Shown: positions 17,412-26,713, counted from the first letter of the stretch. The stretch is DNA of 64,000 nucleotides from Bradyrhizobium algeriense (GCF_036924595.1 NZ_JAZHRV010000001.1:2852001-2916000), one strand, 5' to 3'. Program-made: numbers and translations. The notes: generated by a model not told the origin, from the letters alone.

Positions 17412-17436
17412 AACGAAAGGATTTGCCCGATGTTCC
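17412..17436 (-). promoter_or_regulatory. Candidate EcfG promoter for the DUF1236 gene
   Basis: On the minus strand GGAAC (complement of 17432-17436) is followed after 16 bases by CGTT (complement of 17412-17415), the EcfG consensus. The start codon is about 40 bases downstream at 17372. Consensus match only. Confidence 0.6.
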
Positions 17437-17510
17437 TGTTATTTGATCGGTTCCGAAGGCCTTGTTTTGTGAATGCGAGATGAACTGATGCGCACGAGAA
17501 TGCCGCAAAC

Positions 17511-17539
17511 AAAAAGGCCGGCTGTCGAGCCGGCCTTTT
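17511..17539. terminator. Bidirectional-looking terminator hairpin
   Basis: A stem GGCCGGCT / AGCCGGCC with a GTCG loop, flanked by five A on the left and four T on the right, so it can act on either strand. It lies 25 bases beyond the stop of the DsbA-like gene (17564) on the minus strand, its most likely client. Confidence 0.8.
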
Positions 17540-17563
17540 CATCTTAATGCGTGCAGCGTCGCC

Positions 17564-18331
17564 TCAGCACGTCGCCTTGCCGCAGCGGGCGTTGCTGATC
17601 TTCTCCCGCAGGTTCTCGACGCCGACCGCGCCGATCACGACCTGCTTGCCGATCACGTAGCTCGGCGTGCCGTTCATGCCCATCGCTTCGGCGAGCTTGA
17701 AATTTTCCTCGAGCGTGTTGCGCACTTCGGCGCTCGAAAGGTCCTTCTCCAGCTTCGCCATGTCGAGGCCGACTTCCTTGGCAACGGCCATCGCGCGCGC
17801 CTTGTCGGCGGCGCCGCGGCCAGTGAGCAGCTTCTGGTGGAAGTCGAGATATTTCTTGCCGGTCGGATCCTGCATGCGCACCGCGACGCCGACCTGCGCG
17901 GCTTCGACCGAGCCCGCGCTCAGCACCGGAAATTCCTTGAGCACGACCTTCAGCTTCGGGTCGCTCTTCATCAGCTCCATCATGTCCAGCATCGCGCGCT
18001 TGCAGTAGCCGCAATTGTAATCGAAGAATTCGACGAAGGTGACGTCGCCGTCCTTGTTGCCGATCGTGACGTTGCGCGGCGAGTTGAAAATCGCGTCCGC
18101 GTTCTTGGCCACGCCGGCTTCGTGCTTGGCGGATTCCGCCGCGGCCTGACGCTTGCTGAGTTCGGTCATCGCCTCTTCGAGCACTTCGGGATGCGCGATC
18201 AGGTAATTCCGGATGATGGTCTCGATGTCGCCGCGCTGGGTGTCGCTGAAGCTCTGCGCGGAAGCGGACATCGGCGCGCCGCAGAGCGCGAGAGCGAACA
18301 ATGCGGGGATGAGAAGACGGAACGAGGGCAT
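17564..18331 (-). CDS. DsbA/ScsC-like periplasmic thiol-disulfide protein
   Basis: A 255-residue exported thioredoxin-fold protein. Residues 1-26 are a signal peptide ending ASAQS. A helical N-terminal extension (about 30-75: IETIIRNYLIAHPEVLEEAMTEL) is the ScsC-type oligomerisation segment. The thioredoxin domain starts with VTFVEFFDYNCGYCKRAML, active site C107-G-Y-C110, and has the cis-Pro loop NGTPSYVIG. Two further Cys near the end (ARCGKATC) form an extra pair. ATG 18331 is used because it gives a clean signal peptide; an earlier in-frame ATG adds 11 polar residues. It is a disulfide oxidase or isomerase of envelope proteins, downstream of an M48 protease gene. Confidence 0.92.
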   Translation of the reverse strand: MPSFRLLIPALFALALCGAPMSASAQSFSDTQRGDIETIIRNYLIAHPEVLEEAMTELSKRQAAAESAKHEAGVAKNADAIFNSPRNVTIGNKDGDVTFVEFFDYNCGYCKRAMLDMMELMKSDPKLKVVLKEFPVLSAGSVEAAQVGVAVRMQDPTGKKYLDFHQKLLTGRGAADKARAMAVAKEVGLDMAKLEKDLSSAEVRNTLEENFKLAEAMGMNGTPSYVIGKQVVIGAVGVENLREKISNARCGKATC

Positions 18332-18457
18332 CGGTAAATCCTTATGCGGCGGGTTCCCGGGCAATTCTGCTGAAGGCCGGCTCCTGGGGAATATGCTGGT
18401 CGCGGGTGACCAAATCCTTGGTGATCCAGTCCGATTATAGCCGAACGCGGCTTAATT

Positions 18458-19864
18458 CTAGTTGCTCTTCTGGCCCGGCAGCGGCTTGGCGCTCACAATG
18501 TCGTCAGCCTTGACCCATCCCGGCGTCCCGATCGCGAAGCGCGTCTTCGCGCGCGATGCAAGATCGCGCGCCGTCTTGTTGTCGCCGCGGAGGTAGGCGG
18601 CCTGGGCCGACGCCAGATCGGCCTGCGCGTAGTCGCCCTTGCGGCCATAGGCCATCGCGAGCTGGATGTAGCCGATCGGCGCTTCGCTCTCGCGTGCCAC
18701 CGCCGCGCGCAGGATGGCGATCGCCTCGTCGGTGTAGGCATTGTTGCCGGTTGCGACGAGGGCCTGCCCTAGCAGCATCTCGATGAGCGGGGAGTTGTTG
18801 GAGAGCGCGACCGCCTTGCGCAGCGGCGCGATCGCCTCCTGCGGCTTGCCGCCCTCCAGCAATGCCTGGCCACGCACCTCGTGGAAATAGGGATTGTTGG
18901 GCTGCTGCTGGATCAGGGCATCAATCTGGGTGAGCGCGCTGCGCAGGTCGCCGTGCAGATAGGTCGAGATCGCGTGGGCATAGCGGGAGGGCAGGCTGTT
19001 GTTGGACAGCGGATAGCGCCGGTACACGGTCTCCTGCCGCTCCATGAAGGCCGAGATCTTGGCGCGCACCATGTCGTGGCGCAGCTGCAGGGCAGGGTCG
19101 TCCTTCTTGTCCCAATAAGGGCTCGACCTTGCCAGTTCTTCCAGCGCGGCGACGCGCTGGGCCGGCATCGGATGCGACTGAACGTAGGGGTCCGAGCCGC
19201 GTGCGGCGAACAGGCTTTCGTCGGTGAAGCGCTTGAAGGTCTCGTACATGCCTCGGGCGGACTGGCCGGTGGCGGCCAGAAATTTTACGCCGGCCTTGTC
19301 GGCGTTTTCCTCCTGCTGGCGCACGTAGGACAGCAGGTTGCGGCGGATCATTTCTCCCGGCGCGGAGAACATTGCCGCGCCGGCGTTCGCCAGGCCACTG
19401 TTGCTGCCGCCGCCTTGCGCGCCCGCCACCATCGCGCCGGCGCCAAGCAGCATGGCGATGATCATCTGGGTCTGGGCCTGCGCCATCTGCTCGCGCATCT
19501 TGGCGAGATGGCCGCCGGCGAGGTGGCCGGTTTCGTGCGCCATCACGCCGATGATCTGGTTCGGCGTCTCAGACTGCATGATCGCGCCATAGTTCACGAA
19601 GATGCGGCGGCCGTCGGCAACGAAGGCGTTGAAGACGCCCTGGTTGATGATCACCATCTGGATGTTCTGTTTTTCCAGGCCGGCGGCGCGCAGGATCGGC
19701 CGCGTATATTCACGCAGCAGCTGCTCCGTCTCGGTGTCGCGGAGCACCGGTGGGCCCTTGTTCTCCTGCGCCACAGCCGCCATTGGCGCAACGGCGAGCG
19801 CTGCGGCCGTCATCAGCGCGGTCAATTTCAGTGGTTTCTTGCGTAAGGCGATGCGGAGCAGCAT
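18458..19864 (-). CDS. M48-family zinc metalloprotease with TPR repeats (BepA-like)
   Basis: A 468-residue periplasmic protease/chaperone. A signal region occupies residues 1-32. The M48 domain carries the zinc motif H110-E-T-G-H114 in VMAHETGHLAGGHL and the third-ligand glutamate region QQEENADKAGVKFL. From about residue 275 TPR-type helices follow (NNPYFHEVRGQALLEGG, SPLIEMLLGQALVATGN, AYGRKGDYAQADLASAQAAY). Domain order and length match E. coli BepA (YfgC), which helps or degrades stalled outer-membrane LptD. It is upstream of the DsbA-like gene in the same direction, 126 bases apart, plausible partners in outer-membrane protein quality control. Confidence 0.92.
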   Translation of the reverse strand: MLLRIALRKKPLKLTALMTAAALAVAPMAAVAQENKGPPVLRDTETEQLLREYTRPILRAAGLEKQNIQMVIINQGVFNAFVADGRRIFVNYGAIMQSETPNQIIGVMAHETGHLAGGHLAKMREQMAQAQTQMIIAMLLGAGAMVAGAQGGGSNSGLANAGAAMFSAPGEMIRRNLLSYVRQQEENADKAGVKFLAATGQSARGMYETFKRFTDESLFAARGSDPYVQSHPMPAQRVAALEELARSSPYWDKKDDPALQLRHDMVRAKISAFMERQETVYRRYPLSNNSLPSRYAHAISTYLHGDLRSALTQIDALIQQQPNNPYFHEVRGQALLEGGKPQEAIAPLRKAVALSNNSPLIEMLLGQALVATGNNAYTDEAIAILRAAVARESEAPIGYIQLAMAYGRKGDYAQADLASAQAAYLRGDNKTARDLASRAKTRFAIGTPGWVKADDIVSAKPLPGQKSN

Positions 19865-19910
19865 GAGCGATCTTTGGCGATTTGCGAGGCCCGGTTGTGG
19901 TCCGAGGGCA

Positions 19911-20001
19911 GTTCGGTTCTGATTAGATCAGAAACAGGTCCCAGTCTGTTGTTTCAACGTGTTTGTTGATGTGAACCGGTATCACTTCGCGTCAAAACGC
20001 T
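19911..20001 (-). repeat. Dispersed palindromic repeat, diverged copy 1 of 4
   Basis: The complement reads AGCGTTTTGACGCGAAGTG then ACCGGTTCACATCA, and ends with an imperfect dyad around TTCTGATCTAATCAGAA. It is alignable along its length to the copies at 23402, 34249 and 41948 but more decayed. It lies between two divergent starts (M48 protease and aminotransferase). Confidence 0.65.
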
Positions 20002-20089
20002 ATAACAAGCCACCGAATACGGCCAGTCTGGGGCGGTAACCGGTTCGGGAACCCGAATTCGGAGCCGCTCGTGCAAATAGCAGATATCG

Positions 20090-21277
20090 ATGCTGGAATC
20101 GACACTTAGAGACCGCGTGAAAACCCTGTTGACTCCGTCGGCGCGGAGCGATGTTCCGCCCTTCATGGTGATGGACGTGATGGCGGCCGCGGCCCGCATC
20201 GAGGCGGCCGGCGGCCATGTCATTCACATGGAAGTGGGGCAGCCGGCGGCGTCAGCCCCCAAGGTCGCGATCGCGGCCGCGCATGCCGCGCTCGATGCGG
20301 CGCGGATCGATTACACCTCCGCGCTCGGCATTCCCACGCTGCGCACGCGGATCGCAAGACACTACCACGATACTTACGGCCGCGCGGTCGATCCCGAACG
20401 CATTGTGATCACGACCGGCTCGTCCGGCGGTTTCATTCTGGCGTTTCTGTCGATGTTCGAGCCGGGCGACCGGGTGGCGGTCACGGTGCCGGGCTATCCG
20501 CCATACCGGCATATCCTGACCGCGCTCGGCTGCGAGCCGGTGTTGATCGAAACCTCGAGCGCGACGCGTCATGCGTTGACGGGCGAGGCCTTGCTGGCCG
20601 CGCATCGCAAGGCGCCGCTGAAGGGCGTGCTGGTCGGCAGCCCCGCCAATCCGACTGGAACGATGATGTCGCGCGAGGCGCTCACCGGCCTGATTCATGC
20701 GGCGGAAGGCGCCGGCATCCGCTTCATTTCCGACGAGATCTATCATGGCCTCGACTATGCGTTTCCGGCGGTGACGGCGGCGGAGCTTTCGCCACATGCG
20801 CTCGTGATCAATTCGTTCTCGAAATATTTCTGCATGACCGGCTGGCGGGTCGGCTGGATGGTGGTGCCGGAGCCTCTGGTGCGGCCGATCGAACGGCTGC
20901 AGCAGAACCTGTCGATCTCGGTGCCGACGCTGTCGCAGATCGCGGCCGAAGCGGCCTTCGAAGGCCGCGAGGAGATGGAGGCGATCAAGCGCGGCTATCA
21001 GGAAAACCGCCGCATCCTGATCGAGGGACTGCCGAAGGCCGGCCTCACCAGGTTCCTGCCTGCCGATGGCGCGTTCTACCTCTACGCTGATGTATCGGAT
21101 TTCACCTCCGACAGTTTCGAATTTGCCGGCCGCATGCTGGAGAAGGCGCATGTGGCGGCGACGCCGGGCGTCGACTTCGATCCGATCCACGGCCGCAGCT
21201 TCATTCGCTTCTCCTACGCGCGCTCGGCCGACGAGATGCGTGAAGCGGTGACGCGCATCGCGCAGTGGCTCGGTTAG
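20090..21277 (+). CDS. Pyridoxal-phosphate aminotransferase, class I/II
   Basis: A 395-residue fold-type I aminotransferase, aspartate-aminotransferase-like. Visible: MEVGQPAASAPKVAIAAA at the start of the large domain, ITTGSSGGFILAFLS phosphate-binding region, VPGYPPYRHIL, PANPTGTMMS, SDEIYHGLDY with the cofactor-contacting Asp/Tyr, and SFSKYFCMTGWRVGWM with the Schiff-base lysine. The C-terminal FIRFSYARS supplies the substrate-carboxylate Arg. It starts at ATG 20090; a later start near residue 26 is possible but the extra N-terminus is family-like. It is followed by bioY after 59 bases. The amino donor is not clear from sequence. Confidence 0.92.
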   Translation: MLESTLRDRVKTLLTPSARSDVPPFMVMDVMAAAARIEAAGGHVIHMEVGQPAASAPKVAIAAAHAALDAARIDYTSALGIPTLRTRIARHYHDTYGRAVDPERIVITTGSSGGFILAFLSMFEPGDRVAVTVPGYPPYRHILTALGCEPVLIETSSATRHALTGEALLAAHRKAPLKGVLVGSPANPTGTMMSREALTGLIHAAEGAGIRFISDEIYHGLDYAFPAVTAAELSPHALVINSFSKYFCMTGWRVGWMVVPEPLVRPIERLQQNLSISVPTLSQIAAEAAFEGREEMEAIKRGYQENRRILIEGLPKAGLTRFLPADGAFYLYADVSDFTSDSFEFAGRMLEKAHVAATPGVDFDPIHGRSFIRFSYARSADEMREAVTRIAQWLG

Positions 21278-21336
21278 CACCGACCGGTCACCATCATCCA
21301 AATCATACCTACCTAAAATCAATCGGGGAGCCATCC

Positions 21337-21954
21337 ATGTCCGCCAGAACCATGCCTGAAACCGCCGCGCCATCGCATTTCCCGCTTGCCGCCCTGCTGT
21401 GGCCGCATCGTGCTGATGGATCGTGGGGTCTGTTGCGCAGCGTGATCCTGGTCGCGCTGGGGACGGCGCTGCTGACCTTGTCGGCCAAGGTCAATCTGCC
21501 GTTGCCCTATGTGCCGATGACGTTGCAGACGCTGGTTGTGCTGGTGATCGGCGCGGCCTATGGCTGGCGGCTCGGCAGCGTTACGCTCATGGCCTATCTG
21601 GCCGAGGGGGCTATTGGATTTCCGGTATTCGCAGGCCCGGTCGGCGGCCTTGCGCCGTTGATCGGTCCGACGGCCGGATATCTCTTCGGCTTCGTGGCGG
21701 CGGCCTTCGTGACGGGATGGCTGAGCGAGCGCGGCTGGGACCGATCAGTGCTCCGGCTGTTCGTTGCGATGGCGCTGGGACACATTCTCATTCTCGCTGC
21801 CGGATTTGGTTGGCTTGCGTTCGGCATGAAGCTCGGCGTTGAAAAGGCGTGGCTGGTCGGTATTGCGCCATTCATCGCGGCGTCCCTGATCAAGAATGCG
21901 CTCGGCGCTGCCCTCGTGCCGGCGATCCGGAGGATTTTCGACCCACGCGGCTAA
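21337..21954 (+). CDS. bioY: BioY biotin transporter substrate-binding component
   Basis: A 205-residue integral membrane S-component of the ECF biotin transporter; some BioY proteins work alone. It has about six hydrophobic segments. Family signatures are AKVNLPLPYVPMTLQTLVVLVIGAAYGWRLG at residues 50-80, the LAEGAIGFPVFAG turn, and GPTAGYLFGFVAAAFVTGWLSERGW. The ATG at 21337 is preceded by GGGGAGCC; earlier codons overlap the aminotransferase. Biotin uptake would supply AccB, but no regulatory BirA/BioR site was recognised. Confidence 0.93.
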   Translation: MSARTMPETAAPSHFPLAALLWPHRADGSWGLLRSVILVALGTALLTLSAKVNLPLPYVPMTLQTLVVLVIGAAYGWRLGSVTLMAYLAEGAIGFPVFAGPVGGLAPLIGPTAGYLFGFVAAAFVTGWLSERGWDRSVLRLFVAMALGHILILAAGFGWLAFGMKLGVEKAWLVGIAPFIAASLIKNALGAALVPAIRRIFDPRG

Positions 21955-22068
21955 GCAAGTCGCGTCTGCCAACACCATTGACTCCGCTCGCCCAAAGGAT
22001 TTTGGCTGTGTGCGACGGATTGGCGCAGGTGCGACCAATCCGCGACCGCTGAGGGAGGAGTAAGCGTC

Positions 22069-23397
22069 ATGGCGGCAACAATTGCGACCGAAGCGCCGGC
22101 AAGTGCGGCAAAGCCCTGGTACCGGGTTCTTTACGTTCAAGTTTTGATAGCGATCGTGCTCGGCGCACTGTTCGGCTGGCTGTGGCCCGCGCTTGCGACC
22201 AACGACTGGATCAAGGCGCTCGGCGACGGCTTCATCAAGCTGATCAAGATGGTGATCGCGCCGATCATCTTCTGCACCGTGGTATCCGGCATAGCGCATA
22301 TACAAGATGCCAAGAAGGTTGGCAGGATCGGCGTCAAGGCGCTGGTCTATTTCGAGGTCATCTCGACCTTCGCGCTGGTGATCGGTCTGCTCGTCGGCAA
22401 TCTGGTCAAGCCGGGCGCGGGTTTCGGCGGCGGCATGGCGAATGCGCAAGCCGTCGCCGGCTTTGCCAAGCAGGCCGAGGCGCAAAAGAGCGTCGATTTC
22501 TTCCTGCACATCATTCCCGATACGGTGGTCGGCGCCTTCGCGCAGGGCGAAATCCTCCAGGTGCTGCTGTTCTCGATCCTGTTCGGGTTTGCGCTGATGG
22601 GTCTTGGCGAGCGCGGCCACACGATCCGCGCCTTTATCGACGATGCGGCGCACGCGGTGTTCGGCGTCATCGCCATCGTGATGAAGGCCGCCCCGATCGG
22701 CGCGTTCGGCGCGATGGCGTTCACGATCGGCAAGTTCGGGACCGGCGCGATCCTGAACCTGATCGGACTGATCGCGACCTTCTACGTCACCGCCGCGCTG
22801 TTCGTGTTCGTGGTGCTCGGCATCGTCGCGCGGATCGTCGGTTTCTCGATCTTCAAGTTCCTGGCCTACATCAAGGACGAGCTCCTGATCGTGCTCGGCA
22901 CGTCGTCCTCGGAAAGCGCGCTGCCGTCCTTGATGGAAAAGCTTGAGCGGCTCGGCTGCTCCAAGTCGGTGGTGGGTCTCGTGGTGCCGACCGGCTACTC
23001 GTTCAATCTCGACGGCACCAACATCTACATGACGCTGGCGACCCTGTTCATCGCGCAGGCGCTCGGCTTTGACCTGACCTTCGGCCAGCAACTGACCATC
23101 CTGCTGGTGGCGATGCTGACCTCGAAGGGCGCCTCCGGCATCACCGGCGCCGGCTTCATCACGCTGGCGGCGACGCTGGCCGTGGTCGATCCGCGGCTGG
23201 TGCCGGGCATGGCCATTCTGCTCGGCATCGACAAGTTCATGAGCGAGTGCCGTGCGCTGACCAATCTGTGCGGCAACGGCGTTGCCTGCGTGGTGGTGTC
23301 GTGGTGGGAGGGCGAACTCGACAAGAGCAAGCTGCACGCCAATCTGAACAAGCAGGTTGATCCGTCCGACGTGGAGACGGCGCTCACGACGGGATAG
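22069..23397 (+). CDS. dctA: C4-dicarboxylate:proton symporter DctA
   Basis: A 442-residue DAACS-family symporter for succinate, fumarate and malate, full length. Landmarks: [69 protein letters not shown] (HP1 hairpin serines), [16 protein letters not shown] and [20 protein letters not shown] (HP2). ATG 22069 follows GGAGGAG. The leader has a dyad, GATTGG at 22018-22023 and CCAATC at 22035-22040, of unknown meaning; I found no convincing sigma-54 -24/-12 promoter and no dctBD genes here, unlike classical rhizobial dctABD. In root-nodule bacteria DctA feeds bacteroids with plant dicarboxylates. Confidence 0.96.
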   Translation: MAATIATEAPASAAKPWYRVLYVQVLIAIVLGALFGWLWPALATNDWIKALGDGFIKLIKMVIAPIIFCTVVSGIAHIQDAKKVGRIGVKALVYFEVISTFALVIGLLVGNLVKPGAGFGGGMANAQAVAGFAKQAEAQKSVDFFLHIIPDTVVGAFAQGEILQVLLFSILFGFALMGLGERGHTIRAFIDDAAHAVFGVIAIVMKAAPIGAFGAMAFTIGKFGTGAILNLIGLIATFYVTAALFVFVVLGIVARIVGFSIFKFLAYIKDELLIVLGTSSSESALPSLMEKLERLGCSKSVVGLVVPTGYSFNLDGTNIYMTLATLFIAQALGFDLTFGQQLTILLVAMLTSKGASGITGAGFITLAATLAVVDPRLVPGMAILLGIDKFMSECRALTNLCGNGVACVVVSWWEGELDKSKLHANLNKQVDPSDVETALTTG

Positions 23398-23401
23398 GTA
23401 G

Positions 23402-23497
23402 AGCGTTTTCCAGCGAAGTGGGTACCGATTCGCATCAAGAAAACGCGTCAAATCAAAAATCCAGGGCGCCGTTCCGATTCCATCGGAACGGCGCTCT
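23402..23497 (+). repeat. Dispersed palindromic repeat, copy 2 of 4
   Basis: Core AGCGTTTTCCAGCGAAGTGG, then ACCGATTCGCATCAAGAAAA and CGCGTCAAATCAAAAATCCA, ending in a hairpin with 13-base arms GCGCCGTTCCGAT (23466-23478) and ATCGGAACGGCGC (23482-23494). It begins 5 bases after the dctA stop. The other clean copy is at 34249-34343. Confidence 0.9.
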
Positions 23498-23518
23498 AGC
23501 GACCAGCTCGATGCAAAT

Positions 23519-23549
23519 AAAAACCGCCCGGTTTTGGCCGGGCGGTTTT
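23519..23549. terminator. Bidirectional terminator between dctA and rne
   Basis: A stem AAAACCGCCCGG / CCGGGCGGTTTT with loop TTTTGG, flanked by A and T runs. Convergent genes end on each side (dctA at 23397, rne at 23567), so it can stop both transcripts. Confidence 0.85.
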
Positions 23550-23566
23550 CTTTTTTGGTTTGATCC

Positions 23567-26500
23567 TTACTCGCCGCTGCCGAAGCGCCGCGACCACCAG
23601 CCCGCCTTGCGTGGCGCGCCCTCGTCCGATGTGGCCGGCGCCGGCTCGGTCGGAGCAGGCGCGGGCGACTCGAACGGCTCCGGCGCACTCTGGCTGACGG
23701 AGGAGGGCGCCGGTTCGGCCGGAGCGCTGGTCACGAAGCTGACTTTCTCGCGCACCGTCGAACGCCGCCGCGCCGCGGCCCGCTCGGCCTCTTGCGTGGT
23801 TTCTTCAGTTGACGGCGCGGGTGCGCTCTCGACCGGCTCGGGCTGGGCGTAGGCCGCAGGCTGCATCTCCGCCGGCTGCGAGACCGGTTCGGGCTGAAAG
23901 TCAGCCTGCACCAGCGATGGCGCGGGCTCGGACGCGCCGCCGTCGAAATCGGCAACCGCGCTGGTCACTTCGGGAGTCGGGGTCGGCCCGAGTTCGTCCG
24001 CGATCGATCCGGCCAAGCCATCTTCCAGCTCGGCACCACGCCGGCGGCGTCCGCCGCGACGGCCGCGACGGCGCGGGCGCCGCTCGCCACCGGCAGGCTG
24101 ATCGCCGCGGGCCATGCCGGGCTGTTCGTCGCCTTCGTCTTCGTCAGCTTCGCCGTCCTCGGCGGTCACGCCTTCGACGGCCTCGCCCGCGACGCGCATC
24201 GCGTCACTGTCCTCACGCGGGGCACCGCCTTCACGGGGCTCGCCACGGCCGCGCCGGCGCCGGCGCCGCTTGCGGCGGTGGCCGTCTCCTTCGCCTTCGC
24301 CCACTGCGGCTTCGGCGGCCTCGTCGGCCAGCCCCTCGGTCTCGTCGGTTTCGATCTCGGATTCGGCTTCGATGTCGAACGCCTCGTCGTCATCATAGGC
24401 TTCCTCGACCTGCGGCGGGAAGGCGGTGGCCTGCGCCGCCAGCAACGCCTTGGCTGCTTCCAGCGTATGCACCTGCTCGCCGCGGTCGATGATGTACGAC
24501 TGCTGGCCGGCAACGGTTGGATCGGCGCTCACCGCGAGCGACACCTTGAAGGCATTTTCGAGGTCGCGCAGATGGCCGCGCTTGTGATTGAGCACATAGA
24601 GCGCGACGTCGGTGCGGGTGCGCACCACCAGATTGTGGGTCGCGCCCTTCATCAGGATTTCCTCGATGCCGCGCAGCAATTGCAGCGCGACCGACGAGAC
24701 CGAGCGCACGTGACCGCTGCCGCCGCAAACCGCGCAGGGCTCGGTCGAACTCTCCAGCACGCTGGCGCGGATGCGCTGGCGGGACATTTCCAGCAGGCCG
24801 AAATGCGAGATGCGTCCGACCTGGATGCGCGCGCGGTCCTGCCGCAGGCAGTCGGACAGCTTGCGCTCGACCGCGCGGTTGTTGCGCTTCTCGTCCATGT
24901 CGATGAAGTCGATGACGATGAGGCCTGCGAGATCGCGCAGGCGTAATTGTCGCGCGACTTCCTCGGCCGCCTCGAGATTGGTCTTGAGCGCGGTGTCCTC
25001 GATGTGGTGTTCGCGGGTCGAGCGGCCGGAGTTGACGTCGATCGAGACCAGCGCTTCGGTCTGGTTGATGACGATGTAGCCGCCGGAACGCAGCTGCACG
25101 GTCGGCGAGAACATCGCATCTAACTGGCTCTCGACGCCCATCCGCGAGAACAGCGGCTGGCCGTCGCGATACTGCCGCACTGCCCGCACGTTCGAGGGCA
25201 TCAGCATCTTCATGAAGTCGCGCGCTTCCTGGTAGCCGGATTCGCCCGCGACCTGGATTTCGTCGATTTCCTTGTTGTAGAGGTCGCGCAGTGAGCGCTT
25301 GATCAGCGAGCCTTCCTCATAGACGAGGGTGGGGGCCTGCGACTTCAGCGTCATGTCGCGCACGGTTTCCCACATCCGGATCAGATATTCGAAGTCGCGC
25401 TTGATCTCGGGCTTGGTCCGCGAGGCGCCGGCAGTGCGCAGGATGATCCCCATGCCCTCGGGCACGTCGAGGTCCTGCACCACTTCCTTCAGCCGCGAAC
25501 GGTCCTGGGCCGAGGTGATCTTGCGGCTGATGCCGCCGCCGCGGGCGGTGTTGGGCATCAGCACCGCATAGCGGCCGGCCAGCGACAGATAGGTCGTCAG
25601 CGCGGCGCCCTTGTTGCCGCGCTCTTCCTTGACGACCTGAACCAGCATCACCTGGCGGCGCTTGATGACTTCCTGGATCTTGTACTGGCGGCGCGGGCGG
25701 AACGGGCGTTCCGGAACTTCCTCCAGCACGTCGTCGCCGCCGACGGATTCGACGACTTCCTCTTCGGCGTCCTCGGCGTCGTCCTCATCGTCATGGCCGT
25801 CGTCGCGTTCGGAGGCCGGGGCGAGTTCGTCGGGAGAAGCAACGGCGTAGCCTTCACCGGCGTGCTCGATATGCGGCGCGTCGTCGGCATGGGCCGCGTT
25901 TTCGCGCGCCCGTTCCTCGTCATGATGCTCATCATGCGCGTGTTCGTCGTGAGCGTGTTCGGCCGTCGCCTCGGGGGCGGCCGCCTCGACCGGCGCCGCG
26001 GCGGGCACGCCGGATTCCAATTCCGCGACCGGTGCTTCGCTTGCGGCATCTGTCCGCGTATCAGGACCTTGCGCATCGTGATCGTGGTGACGTTCGTGGT
26101 CGTGCTGAGAATCGTGATCGTGCGAATGGTCTTGATCGTGATCATGCGTCTCATGCGCATCATGGTCGTGATGCGCCGTGTCCTCATGATGCTCATCATG
26201 ATGTTCAGCGTCGTGCGGATGCACTTCGCCGGCATACGCGCCTTCGTGCTGATGCGCCTCGCCTTCATAGGGCTGGGCCGCCTGCGAGGGATCCTGGCCG
26301 GCGTTCTCGACGACGCCGCTCTGGACACGGTCGCCATGGCCGCGTCGACGCGCATTGCGGTGGCGCGAGCGGCCACGGTGGCGGCTAGAGGAGCGGTTCT
26401 CGCTCTCTTCCTCGGCCTCGCGATGGGCGCGCTCGTCGGCCTCGATCAGCGCCTGACGGTCGGCGACCGGGATCTGGTAGTAGTCCGGATGGATTTCGCT

Positions 26501-26713
26501 GAAGGCGAGGAAGCCGTGGCGGTTGCCGCCATATTCGATGAACGCCGCCTGCAGCGACGGTTCTACGCGCGTGACCTTGGCGAGGTAGATATTGCCGCGC
26601 AGTTGCTTGCGCTGGGCGGTCTCGAAATCAAACTCTTCGACGCGGTTGCCGCGGACCACAACGACCCGGGTCTCTTCCGGGTGGGTGGCGTCGATCAACA
26701 TCTTGTTGGGCAT
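23567..26713 (-). CDS. rne: Ribonuclease E with large His/Asp-rich insertion in the S1 domain
   Basis: A 1048-residue endoribonuclease that cleaves single-stranded AU-rich RNA and scaffolds the degradosome. The N-terminus (MLIDATHPEETRVVVVRGNRVEEFDFE) and first S1 strands run to about residue 85. An insertion of about 255 residues, extremely rich in His, Asp, Glu and Ala at 150-285 and Asp/Glu at 300-335, interrupts the S1 domain. The fold resumes at RRQYKIQEVIKRRQVMLVQV. The DNase-I-like catalytic part has SIDVNSGRSTREHHIEDTAL and LIVIDFIDMDEKRNN; the Zn-link is PCAVCGG. The tail carries two Arg-rich RNA-binding blocks (HRRKRRRRRRGRG; RRPRRRGRRGGRRRRG) and ends with WWSRRFG. ATG 26713 is the family start (MPNKMLID). 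The 5-prime leader is long, as in autoregulated rne genes. Confidence 0.95.
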   Translation of the reverse strand: MPNKMLIDATHPEETRVVVVRGNRVEEFDFETAQRKQLRGNIYLAKVTRVEPSLQAAFIEYGGNRHGFLAFSEIHPDYYQIPVADRQALIEADERAHREAEEESENRSSSRHRGRSRHRNARRRGHGDRVQSGVVENAGQDPSQAAQPYEGEAHQHEGAYAGEVHPHDAEHHDEHHEDTAHHDHDAHETHDHDQDHSHDHDSQHDHERHHDHDAQGPDTRTDAASEAPVAELESGVPAAAPVEAAAPEATAEHAHDEHAHDEHHDEERARENAAHADDAPHIEHAGEGYAVASPDELAPASERDDGHDDEDDAEDAEEEVVESVGGDDVLEEVPERPFRPRRQYKIQEVIKRRQVMLVQVVKEERGNKGAALTTYLSLAGRYAVLMPNTARGGGISRKITSAQDRSRLKEVVQDLDVPEGMGIILRTAGASRTKPEIKRDFEYLIRMWETVRDMTLKSQAPTLVYEEGSLIKRSLRDLYNKEIDEIQVAGESGYQEARDFMKMLMPSNVRAVRQYRDGQPLFSRMGVESQLDAMFSPTVQLRSGGYIVINQTEALVSIDVNSGRSTREHHIEDTALKTNLEAAEEVARQLRLRDLAGLIVIDFIDMDEKRNNRAVERKLSDCLRQDRARIQVGRISHFGLLEMSRQRIRASVLESSTEPCAVCGGSGHVRSVSSVALQLLRGIEEILMKGATHNLVVRTRTDVALYVLNHKRGHLRDLENAFKVSLAVSADPTVAGQQSYIIDRGEQVHTLEAAKALLAAQATAFPPQVEEAYDDDEAFDIEAESEIETDETEGLADEAAEAAVGEGEGDGHRRKRRRRRRGRGEPREGGAPREDSDAMRVAGEAVEGVTAEDGEADEDEGDEQPGMARGDQPAGGERRPRRRGRRGGRRRRGAELEDGLAGSIADELGPTPTPEVTSAVADFDGGASEPAPSLVQADFQPEPVSQPAEMQPAAYAQPEPVESAPAPSTEETTQEAERAAARRRSTVREKVSFVTSAPAEPAPSSVSQSAPEPFESPAPAPTEPAPATSDEGAPRKAGWWSRRFGSGE
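25859..26266 (-). repeat. Low-complexity His/Asp-coding tract inside rne
   Basis: On the minus strand, irregular runs of CAT/CAC, GAT/GAC and GAA codons encode HHDHDAHETHDHDQD-like stretches (residues about 150-285). Simple-sequence structure suggests replication slippage and length variation between strains. Confidence 0.75.

Noticed and set aside
22000..22068. Sigma-54 promoter for dctA
   Set aside because: No GG-N10-GC element with an acceptable -24/-12 match was found.
21745..23688. 647-codon minus-strand open frame across bioY and dctA
   Set aside because: Overlaps two recognisable transporters and a terminator; composition is Arg/His/Gln-rich without any domain.
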